64,000 nt of DNA from assembly GCA_002733575.1 (NCBI GenBank), contig NVWB01000010.1, positions 1 through 64,000 on the forward strand, read 5' to 3'. Positions 53,299 through 60,888 of the stretch are shown in pieces. The notes below the pieces were generated by a model. It was given only the letters and a program-made list of their open reading frames with translations. It searched no databases and was not told where the DNA came from. Positions within the stretch are counted from its first letter, which is position 1. Each line of letters starts with the position of its first letter. This DNA is from Blastopirellula sp. GTDB taxonomy: Bacteria; Planctomycetota; Planctomycetia; Pirellulales; Pirellulaceae. The position numbers were made by a program, and so were the translations under genes.

Positions 53299-54510
53299 CT
53301 AGTCTTCCATCAATTCCAACATCTTCTCGGCATACGCTTTACCCATCAGTGCAAATGTCTTGCCGCAGCCAAGATAATGGTAGCCAGCGTTTGAGGCACC
53401 GCGGGCTCGCATGGCGGCTTCTGCGGGTGAGATCAACTCTGCTTCAAACTTTTTCACTTCGGCATCCATTTCCTGTTTGGTCATTTTGCCTTTGTCGACT
53501 TCGTTTCGTTTGAGTTGATATCGTTTGCCCTTCACTTTTTCATATTTGGCTTGAATATCAGCTAGAGGTTCATCCCAAAACTTGCCGGTGTAAATTGCGG
53601 CCACATTGCCTTTGAATTCTGGATAGGATGCCGGGGCTGCCATCGCTTGGCGGAATGCCTGGTTCCCTTCGTTAATCTTTTCAGGGTCCATTCCACTGAC
53701 GCCCATCACACCGATGATAAACGGCAGCTTCGGCGTATCGAGGTCTTTACGCACATCGCGGATAAAATGGCCCATCCAACCGCTGTATTTCTCGAACCGA
53801 TTCTCTTTACTATCCTTTGGCAGCACAGGGTACACACCACGGTTAACCATGTCGTTGAAACCTTGGAACCAAATGAAGCCAGAGATTTCGTAACCTTGTT
53901 TGGCATCGTAACCAGGATAAATTCGTTTGATATCGCCAAGCACATGTTTGACATGGTCCATCATCAAGCGGTAATAGTGCCCGTTTCGTTCGGCCGTGTT
54001 TCGACCTTTTTCGATGTCGCTTTCAGACTGCTGATACACACCAGAACTTGGCGAGCGGAAATCGTAATAGAGCGACTTGCCGCCCCAGGCTGTTTTAATA
54101 ATCAGTATTGGTTCTTCAATCGCTTTGTCCATATAAAGTCCAAAGGTAAACTCTGGCCCAATCTTGCCGCCATCTTCAGTTGGGTTAGGTCGTGAACCAT
54201 AGCCGGATGTCAGTTTGCCAAAACCTTCGCCGTTGTTATCGCCTCGGCCGGTGTAATACGAAATCCAAGCGTTGTCGGCCACTTTCGGATTCCCATCAGG
54301 CCCACGCATCTCTTTCAAAATCGGGGCGGTCTTCTGATCATCGCCAATGTAGTCAAACGTCTCAACTCTGGCGTGCCCTTCCATGTTCGACTGCCCTGCC
54401 AAGATAAAGACCTTGATCGGTTTCTTATCAGCGGCCACTGAAACAGAAGCAAACATAACTGCAATGAAGAGTGAACCGGTGATGATGGAACCGTATCTGC
54501 GCGAAAACAT
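53299..54510 (-). CDS. SASA-type (sialate O-acetylesterase-like) secreted hydrolase
   Basis: 403 residues from the ATG at 54510 (AGGA 10 nt upstream); a 50-codon longer frame has no signal peptide at its start. Signal peptide to about 26. The SGNH-type nucleophile motif is FILAGQSNMEG. IIKTAWGGKSL and a FIWFQGFND block also fit the SASA/DUF303 family, which removes acetyl groups from glycans. This suits a polysaccharide-degrading planctomycete. It is transcribed alone. Confidence 0.82.
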   Translation of the reverse strand: MFSRRYGSIITGSLFIAVMFASVSVAADKKPIKVFILAGQSNMEGHARVETFDYIGDDQKTAPILKEMRGPDGNPKVADNAWISYYTGRGDNNGEGFGKLTSGYGSRPNPTEDGGKIGPEFTFGLYMDKAIEEPILIIKTAWGGKSLYYDFRSPSSGVYQQSESDIEKGRNTAERNGHYYRLMMDHVKHVLGDIKRIYPGYDAKQGYEISGFIWFQGFNDMVNRGVYPVLPKDSKENRFEKYSGWMGHFIRDVRKDLDTPKLPFIIGVMGVSGMDPEKINEGNQAFRQAMAAPASYPEFKGNVAAIYTGKFWDEPLADIQAKYEKVKGKRYQLKRNEVDKGKMTKQEMDAEVKKFEAELISPAEAAMRARGASNAGYHYLGCGKTFALMGKAYAEKMLELMED

Positions 54511-54763
54511 GGATGGATGTCCTAACAAAAGGTGAGCCGGAAGATATTTGAGATCGGTCATTTTATCATACAGGGAACGAGAACGCAAAAGCATGCCGAA
54601 TACTGCTTCGATAAAACGCCTCCTCACCAGAATCTGTGGGTAAATTCCGGTTCGAGGCAATTCGGGAATTGATTTACGTGGAAGAGAAAAGGGAGTGGTT
54701 GATTTGTTGCTGTATTTTGGGATTTACCCACTGGCTAATTTTTTCAAAAAACCCCTCTGGTGC

Positions 54764-54939
54764 GGATAATTTATCCAATGGATAAATTGTCAAGTTGCTT
54801 TGCCTCGGATAATTATTTGCGGGTCTGTTTTTTGTGTTGCTGTAACTGCCAGTCTCAAACGACTTACGAAAAGTCAAAATCTTGGGCAGGGCAATACGCC
54901 CAAGATTTATCCATTGGACAAATATTCGTCCATGGATAA
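54764..54939. other. Cluster of TTATCC/GGATAA palindromes
   Basis: Six TTATCC/GGATAA hexamers occur within 176 bp: 54764, 54771, 54780, 54807, 54907 and 54934. Most are arranged as nested dyads (GGATAA-T-TTATCC; TTTATCCA-A-TGGATAAA; GATTTATCC...GGATAAATC). Two further hairpins (GACTT...AAGTC; CTTGGGC-N10-GCCCAAG at 54881-54904) sit between. An open frame over the region (54674-55045) looks incidental. The 699-nt gap 54511-55209 otherwise contains only element R3b. Confidence 0.7.
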
Positions 54940-55030
54940 ATCGGAAAATTACCCGTTTTGAATGCACGAAAAGAACAAGCTTTCCCCCTGGTAGAAATTG
55001 ACCGCGATTGCCTGTTTGCCAGTTTTGAAA

Positions 55031-55167
55031 GCCAGGGTGCCACATCAGATATTACTCCGTTTTGTATTTAAGAAATGAACGCTACTCTGGTCCAATTTAC
55101 AAAACAAATGTAAGGCACACCGCAAAACATACTTACGCCTAACCGGCGAAAAGCATGGCACCCTGGC
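55031..55167. mobile_element. R3-type MITE, short copy
   Basis: The left end GCCAGGGTGCCA and the right end CGGCGAAAAGCATGGCACCC (then TGGC) match the terminal repeats of the 357-bp element at 21858-22214. The interior is different and only about 90 bp long. Confidence 0.7.
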
Positions 55168-55209
55168 CTTGGTTGTATTAAATTTATCGGTGTTACCCGT
55201 CGAAATGAT

Positions 55210-55710
55210 CTACGTTGTGTAGAGAAATAATAAAATTCGATTTTCAGAGTCTTGCAATATGACTCCATGCAAGAGTGATCCTTTTGTAAAACCAGTCGGT
55301 TCATAGATAGTAGAGGATGATCTATATAAGCCTTTACTATCTTTTGTAAAAGTGTCTTCCAGTTCTATTGCGACCCAATTTGGAATTTCTGGCAATCCGA
55401 ATGATATTAGATTGTTTTCCTTCTCATTCCCCTGGATGTCAATGTTTTCAGGAGATTCAATTATTGCTATAAGTGACCAATCATTTTCTCGTGAGTAAGT
55501 CTGGAACTTACATTTATTTACAATTTCAGGAACATTAATCAATTTCTTAAGAAGAGATAAATCAGTATCAATAGTTGAAACTTGAATGCCTCCATTTCCT
55601 GACGAACCAGGCCAATTATTATTTGCGTTACAGGAACAAAGAAGTAGTAGTATTAGTAAGGAAGCTGACTTCAGTCGACAGTCCTTCAACATCTTTAGAG
55701 AAGTGTTCAT
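55210..55710 (-). CDS. Lipoprotein, unknown function
   Basis: 166 residues with lipobox LLCSC (Cys about 27; Met7 could be the start). The mature domain has a beta-rich look and no recognised motif. GC content is low compared with neighbours, as in the other orphan small genes, which may point to recent acquisition. Confidence 0.55.
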   Translation of the reverse strand: MNTSLKMLKDCRLKSASLLILLLLCSCNANNNWPGSSGNGGIQVSTIDTDLSLLKKLINVPEIVNKCKFQTYSRENDWSLIAIIESPENIDIQGNEKENNLISFGLPEIPNWVAIELEDTFTKDSKGLYRSSSTIYEPTGFTKGSLLHGVILQDSENRILLFLYTT

Positions 55711-55810
55711 CTTTTCTAATCCTTGCTCCTGATTTTTTACTTAATGAGGTGGATTCTATTCTGAAATTAAAACTCCCCCTCAGCATACCCAAGGAGGAGC
55801 CTTATTGCTA

Positions 55811-56086
55811 TCAACCTGTTTTCACAATTCTCGGCGTGGTGTCGCCGGTTGCTTTGCGGTGGGCTTTGATGCCTTGATGGGCATTGGGCAAATGGGCCTC
55901 GTTGATTTTGGCCCCGGCGTGCTCTACTACCCAACCGCCAATCCAAGTTCCGTCCTCTTGTTTTAGCCGAAGTACGCTTTGTACTCGGGCAAACTTGGCC
56001 GGAATGTACGACACCATGACCGTGCTAGACGAGGGCGAGTTCGTCTTGCGGAGCCTGCATTGCCTGAAGTCGATAGTTTTCGTCAT
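55811..56086 (-). CDS. Small basic protein (91 aa), unknown
   Basis: A 91-residue soluble protein with the segment YIPAKFARVQSVLRLKQEDG followed by WIGGWVV, a pattern I recall in uncharacterised small planctomycete proteins. There is no signal peptide or membrane segment. It is downstream of the XRE gene on the same strand (86-nt gap). Confidence 0.5.
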   Translation of the reverse strand: MTKTIDFRQCRLRKTNSPSSSTVMVSYIPAKFARVQSVLRLKQEDGTWIGGWVVEHAGAKINEAHLPNAHQGIKAHRKATGDTTPRIVKTG

Positions 56087-56172
56087 CGTCTATATCCTTT
56101 CATGAAAAAAATGAACCATGAGGACAAGACACCGAGGAGAGGAGAAAGGTTCAGGCAAGAACAACGAAAAAC

Positions 56173-56547
56173 TTAGGCAGGTTGATTCCCGGATTGAGCG
56201 AGAGCGCTTTTCTTAATCGAGACAAACCGAATTTCAACTCGTTTGTTGAATGCTTTGGCTATCTTGCGAAGCATGGCCATGGAGTGCCCTTCGTAATCGG
56301 CATCTTCGAGGCGACAAATCACAGAAGCAGTGGTTCCAACTCGCTTGGCAAATTCTCTTTGCGACAAACCGGCATCGGAACGAAGTTGATATATTTTTCT
56401 CGCAACGGCATCATCGGCACGTGCTTTATCAAGTTCATCCTGTCGATCTGGCTTGCCATCGTAGAGCTTGCTATCAATGATGGCCAAAGCATCACTGGTT
56501 TTCTTCTTGGAAGAAACCTTCTTATTAGTTGTTTTCTTTTTTGCCAT
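56173..56547 (-). CDS. XRE-family helix-turn-helix protein
   Basis: 124 residues. A lysine-rich N-terminus (MAKKKTTNKKVSSKKK) is followed by a helical linker and a C-terminal Cro/C1-type domain (about 55-115; LRSDAGLSQREFAKRVGTTASVICRLEDADYEGHSMAMLRKIA). Length and layout resemble HigA-type antitoxins, but no RelE/HigB-like toxin gene is adjacent on either side, so it may be an orphan or a stand-alone regulator. Confidence 0.75.
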   Translation of the reverse strand: MAKKKTTNKKVSSKKKTSDALAIIDSKLYDGKPDRQDELDKARADDAVARKIYQLRSDAGLSQREFAKRVGTTASVICRLEDADYEGHSMAMLRKIAKAFNKRVEIRFVSIKKSALAQSGNQPA

Positions 56548-56599
56548 CGATCTTCTCTACGAAAGTATGTTTCTTAGGGTCTTTCTTTCCACTGTGAAA

Positions 56600-56929
56600 T
56601 TATTCATTTTTTGGATGTTTATCACGAACAAGATCAGCTAGGTCCAGCACAGTGATAGAAAACCAATTGCCCTTCTCACCTAAAGAATCAATTTCTTCAT
56701 CGGTAATAGTGATCGAGAAAGCGTCTTCAATTTCTAGTATAAGTTCAATAGCATCCAAATCGTCAAAGTTCAAGTCTTTCAAACTGGCTTCAGGCTTAAC
56801 TTGTTCATAGGGAATACCCATCTGCGTTGAGATGAGTTGTCGCATTGCACCTGTGGTATCATCACGAGTCGCTTCACATCCACATAAGACTATACAAATA
56901 AGCAGTAGACTAGTTGAAATGAGTTTCAT
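56600..56929 (-). CDS. Lipoprotein with acyl-carrier-like domain lacking the Ser
   Basis: The ATG at 56929 opens a lipoprotein signal (MKLISTSLLLICIVLCGCEA, Cys about 18); 109 residues. The mature part folds like an acyl carrier protein by sequence: IPYEQVKPEASLKDLNFDDLDAIELILEIEDAFSI. At the place of the usual DSL, where Ser carries phosphopantetheine, the sequence is DDL, so it cannot be modified in the normal way. Export of such a domain is also unusual. It may be a protein-interaction module. Confidence 0.65.
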   Translation of the reverse strand: MKLISTSLLLICIVLCGCEATRDDTTGAMRQLISTQMGIPYEQVKPEASLKDLNFDDLDAIELILEIEDAFSITITDEEIDSLGEKGNWFSITVLDLADLVRDKHPKNE

Positions 56930-57017
56930 AGGAATCAATCTTTTCGATAAGAACATATATAATGGCTTCGGTCTATTATTCACCTTATTCCTCAGCAGAG
57001 CAAGTGATTTGCACTGC

Positions 57018-57518
57018 CTACCCCTGCGGAAACTGACGGCAGAATTCATACAGCGCCATACACGTTGCCGTGGCGGCGTTGTAGCTGTAGGGCATGCCGT
57101 AGACGGGGATTTCTACTACGTCGTCTAGCAGGGCCAAAATTTCGTCGGAGATGCCCTGGCGTTCGTTGCCGATTACCAAAACCGTTTTGCGTACGAATTG
57201 GTACTGGTGAAGGTCTTGCGAGTTCGTGGTTTGTTCGAGCCCTACTAGGCGGTAGCCATCGGCCTTTAGTTGTTTTAAGACTGGTGCCAAACTACGATGA
57301 TTCGAAAACGGTAGATGCTCGGCTCCATCGCGGGCAATTTTCGGATCAATCTTGGCGTTGCCGGTGGTCACAATTTTGCTGACCCTGCAACAAGAAGCGG
57401 CCCTAACTATGCGAGACAAGTTCACATTGCTTCGCAGCGGACAACAGGCCACGATTAACTCGCGGGGTTCTTCCAAGGCCGAGATTGGTTTGTGTCGTTC
57501 GTGAATAAAATCGCTCAT
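57018..57518 (-). CDS. TrmH/SpoU-family RNA 2'-O-methyltransferase
   Basis: 166 residues from the ATG at 57518. Motif 1 (VNLSRIVRAASCC), motif 2 (VIGNERQGIS) and motif 3 (EIPVYGMPYSYNAATATCMALYEF) of the SPOUT class are present. The usual SLNVS of motif 3 is SYNAA, a permissible variant. It probably methylates a tRNA or rRNA ribose. There is no separate RNA-binding domain. Confidence 0.82.
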   Translation of the reverse strand: MSDFIHERHKPISALEEPRELIVACCPLRSNVNLSRIVRAASCCRVSKIVTTGNAKIDPKIARDGAEHLPFSNHRSLAPVLKQLKADGYRLVGLEQTTNSQDLHQYQFVRKTVLVIGNERQGISDEILALLDDVVEIPVYGMPYSYNAATATCMALYEFCRQFPQG

Positions 57519-57633
57519 GAAATTCTTTTCTGCTGATGCGTAGTGGGGCCACATCCTTTATAGTAACGTGATCAAGGCATTTGCAACAGAAAGCATGCAC
57601 TGCTAAAACCTAGAATTTCAAGGGAACAAGAAG

Positions 57634-58278
57634 ATGGCCATCGGCATCAAATTACCAACCTGCTTACTATTCGTTCTTGGAGTCACTCTGCTGGGAACCA
57701 CCGGCTGCCAGGACAAGCAAGAGACTGACTATGAAGTCAAGGTAACGCCTGGCACTCCAACCGCACCCATTGCGGCTGCCCCAGTCGAAGGCGATACCAT
57801 CGAACTGCGAGTGCTGGATCAAAAGGGTATTGAGATGCTGGTCGAAAGTCATCGCGGCAAAGTCGTGGTGCTTGATTACTGGAGTACCTCTTGCCCGCCG
57901 TGCATAGCCGAGTTTCCTAACTTGGTCGCTCTCGACGAAAAATATACCGACGACAAACTGGTTTGCATCAGCGTAAGTCTTGACTACCTGGGCTTGAAGA
58001 AAAAGGGCCCCGAAGATTACAAGCCGGAGATAATGCTTTACCTCGAAAAATTCAAAGCGAAGTTTGATAACATCATTGCCGCCGAAGATAGTGACACCAT
58101 GCTTGCGAAACTAAAACTCGGTTCTCCGCCTGCCGTGTTCGTGTATGCCGCCAGCGGCGAACTGGCCAAACGGTTTGATAATGAATCTGCGATGTCCGAA
58201 GAAGAAGCGTTCACGTATGAAGATGTGAACAAAGTAGTCGATGAATTGATGGGCGAAGGGGAGGGTGCAGGCGAGTAG
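57634..58278 (+). CDS. TlpA-like thioredoxin-fold lipoprotein
   Basis: 214 residues with lipobox TTGCQ (Cys about 25). The thioredoxin motif TSCPPC in YWSTSCPPCIAEFP gives the CxxC pair. ALDEKYTDDKLVCISVSLDY and the cis-Pro region SPPAVFVY follow. It should act as a thiol-disulfide oxidoreductase or a reductant for an exported partner. It is divergent from the TrmH gene. Confidence 0.85.
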   Translation: MAIGIKLPTCLLFVLGVTLLGTTGCQDKQETDYEVKVTPGTPTAPIAAAPVEGDTIELRVLDQKGIEMLVESHRGKVVVLDYWSTSCPPCIAEFPNLVALDEKYTDDKLVCISVSLDYLGLKKKGPEDYKPEIMLYLEKFKAKFDNIIAAEDSDTMLAKLKLGSPPAVFVYAASGELAKRFDNESAMSEEEAFTYEDVNKVVDELMGEGEGAGE

Positions 58279-58395
58279 ATTACTTTAAAAGTTGCTGTGC
58301 CGAATATTTTTTATAGGCTCAAATTGCGGCCATAGTTTCTAGAATTTTCTCTGATTCTCAGTGATGGTATGGTTCAGTTTGAGTTTGAATTTTTA

Positions 58396-58648
58396 GTCCC
58401 GGCAGGGACGATATCATGTAGCCCCTGGAAAAAGAGCCACGAAATCTCAAAGCCCCGGATGGGTGACGTCGATTCAATGCGTCATTTTCAAGCTGTAAAT
58501 CAAAGAGATTTCTACCACGAATCGGCAATTTGAAGCCAAAATATCCTTGATTCGCCCGATATCGCCCCGTCTGGGGCTGTCTTGAATTGGAGTAAATCTA
58601 CTCCAGGGGATGAATCCCCTGGCTACATGATATCGTCCCTAACGGGAC
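58396..58648. repeat. Composite palindromic element R6, copy 2
   Basis: 253 bp between GTCCCGGCAGGGAC and GTCCCTAACGGGAC; the ends share AGGGACGATATCATGTAGCC, in inverted orientation. Reverse-complemented it aligns with 49081-49348 along almost its whole length, including the CAGCTTGAAAATG core. It lies in the 503-nt gap between the TlpA-like and sulfatase genes. Confidence 0.85.
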
Positions 58649-58781
58649 TGAGGAAACTTAGACACAATGGGCTGCTTTTCGTAATTAGCCGGAAGACGGA
58701 ATTTAAAAATCCTCTAGCATTGCCAAGATAGCCACGGGCACACCAGCAGCCTATCCGATTGGCTTATCATCGTCCCCTTAA

Positions 58782-60239
58782 TCAATAATCCCGAAACGGC
58801 CCGCGTGGTTCGGCGGCCTGCATTTGGTTTAGCCAGTTTTGATAGCGGGCTTTGACCATCGCTAGGACTTCCGGTTTCTCTTTTGAGAGATCGTGTTGTT
58901 CGCCGATGTCGGTGGCAAGATCGAATAGGCCGCCACTATTGCCGCCCATGTCTACCCATTTCCAGTTGTTGACTCTGGCGCCGAGTAAATCTTTGCGTTT
59001 CCAAAACATTTCGGTCCGTGGAGATTTCTTTTCGCCGCGGATCACTGGCCACCAGTTGAAGCCATCGAGCACCACATCTTTCGGCAAGTCGGCTCCGGTG
59101 GCAGCCGCCAAGCTGGGGAAAATTTCTAGCGTGGTTAAAAACTGATTATTCACCTGGCCTGCGGTGATGTTGCCGCCGGGCCAGCGGATCATGCAAGGCA
59201 CGCGGATCCCGCCTTCCCAGGTTTGGGCCTTGCGTCCTCTCAAAGGAGCATTATCGGCCCCGCCGCTGCCGCCGTTGTCGGAAAAGAAAATCACGATGGT
59301 GTCGTCTAAGATGTTTTTCTTTTCTAACAGGTCCAACATTTTTCCGATACTCGCGTCCATGCAAGTCACCGCGGCCCGATAGTCGCGGACTCTGGCTTCC
59401 GAGGTTACCACTTTGGCTGGCGATTCATAACGGAATTTTTCAGTGATGCGATATTCTTCTTTGATCTCAGGATACATCTGTTTGAATTTATCAGGCGCTT
59501 GCACCGACGAACGAATCTCTGGCTCAAGAGCCGAGGAATTATGCGGAGCGTTGAACGGCACGTATAGGAAGAACGGTTCTTTGTTTGCATAGGTTTCTAA
59601 AAACCGAATCGCTTCTCGCTCGAACAGGTAGGTGCAATAGGTGCCTTTGTCGGCTTCGGTTTTTTCCAGATTGCGATACATACTTGGCACGCCGTATCGC
59701 TCGTGCGTGAAGTAGTCGACGCCGGTGTTGACGAAGCCATAAAAGTCGTCGAACCCCTTTGAAGTCGGCAAATAGCGTTTTAGCGTTCCCAAATCCCACT
59801 TGCCATAGATGCCGCTTTTGTAGCCTGCCGACTTGAGCATCTGCGGCAATATGATCTCGCGTAAGTCCATGCCGCCGATGCGTTCAAAAGTAACCTCGTA
59901 TTCTTCTGGCGTATATTTCTTGCCGTAGTCTGGTGCCTCGTTGCGGATCATGTCGTAGATGCCGTTGCGCTGTGGATAACGGCCTGTCAGCAAACTGGCT
60001 CGCGAAGGAGTGCAAGCTGGCCACGAGACATAAAAGTTGGTGAGCCGGGTGCCTTCACTGGCCAATCGATCGAGAGAGGGCGTGATGATTCCGTTTCCCA
60101 ATAGGCCCAAGTCGTTATAGCCTTGGTCGTCGGAAACGATCAGCAAGATATTCGGGCGATTGGCTGCATGGCTGCTACTTTGCTCTGAAATAGATCCAAC
60201 AAAAAGAAAAGCAATCGCAATCTGGGAAAGGAATTTCAT
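58782..60239 (-). CDS. Formylglycine-dependent sulfatase
   Basis: 485 residues from the ATG at 60239, with a signal peptide (to about 26). The metal-binding DD (37-38) and the sulfatase signature CTPSR (Cys76), which is converted to formylglycine, are intact. GKWDLG, SDNGG and the C-terminal domain are typical. It should remove sulfate esters from polysaccharides. The small transporter 60291 is just upstream on the same strand. Confidence 0.92.
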   Translation of the reverse strand: MKFLSQIAIAFLFVGSISEQSSSHAANRPNILLIVSDDQGYNDLGLLGNGIITPSLDRLASEGTRLTNFYVSWPACTPSRASLLTGRYPQRNGIYDMIRNEAPDYGKKYTPEEYEVTFERIGGMDLREIILPQMLKSAGYKSGIYGKWDLGTLKRYLPTSKGFDDFYGFVNTGVDYFTHERYGVPSMYRNLEKTEADKGTYCTYLFEREAIRFLETYANKEPFFLYVPFNAPHNSSALEPEIRSSVQAPDKFKQMYPEIKEEYRITEKFRYESPAKVVTSEARVRDYRAAVTCMDASIGKMLDLLEKKNILDDTIVIFFSDNGGSGGADNAPLRGRKAQTWEGGIRVPCMIRWPGGNITAGQVNNQFLTTLEIFPSLAAATGADLPKDVVLDGFNWWPVIRGEKKSPRTEMFWKRKDLLGARVNNWKWVDMGGNSGGLFDLATDIGEQHDLSKEKPEVLAMVKARYQNWLNQMQAAEPRGPFRDY

Positions 60240-60290
60240 GATGCTGATCCGGCTGTGAGGGAGGGAAGTGGTATTCGCAGAAAACAAACT

Positions 60291-60743
60291 CTAGCTTTTG
60301 TGGTAGTTGATGATAAAAACTCCAACGATGATCAATAGTGCTCCAACCACTCGTCTGGCGTCCAATTCATATTTGTCGATACCAAAGGCACCGATGTGGT
60401 CAAGAAAGAGTGAGAAGATAATCTGCCCACACAACGATGCCATCACAACATTGGCGACGCCGATATGCGGCATGCAGAAAATTACGGTTGTCACAAACAC
60501 CGCTCCAATCACTCCGCCCAATAACAACACCTTAGGAACTGCCGACACTTGTGCAAGCGAGGGCAATCCGGCCTGGGTGACGGTGGTTAAGATTAGCAGC
60601 GCCAGCAATCCCATGACAAACGAAACAATCGCGGCATGAAAAGGATGATCCAAAGATTTCCCCAACAATCCATTGAACACACTTTGCAACGCGATCAACG
60701 AACCGGCAAACAGCATCACAACAATATACATATAGTGGTTCAA
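60291..60743 (-). CDS. DMT-type transporter (DUF606/YdcZ-like)
   Basis: 150 residues with five predicted transmembrane helices. The pattern VFNGLLGKSLDHPFHAAIVSF and the final helix AEVVGALLIIVGVFI-type end match the small DUF606 branch of the drug/metabolite transporter superfamily. The substrate is unknown. It may be co-transcribed with the sulfatase (51-nt gap). Confidence 0.78.
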   Translation of the reverse strand: MNHYMYIVVMLFAGSLIALQSVFNGLLGKSLDHPFHAAIVSFVMGLLALLILTTVTQAGLPSLAQVSAVPKVLLLGGVIGAVFVTTVIFCMPHIGVANVVMASLCGQIIFSLFLDHIGAFGIDKYELDARRVVGALLIIVGVFIINYHKS

Positions 60744-60888
60744 GAGTTTTTTCTTTCTAGTGCGGTGATTACTTTGTATTCACGATTCATGATAAATAGG
60801 CGGTATTTTGATTGCTACCTTGCCCTAGATTCATGGGGATACCACAATGGTATTTATTTTTAAGTCTATTCTATCAGGCAAGCAGGCC

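Noticed and set aside
54674-55045. 123-codon open frame on the minus strand
   Set aside because: It is built from palindromic DNA, has no ribosome site and no protein-like composition.
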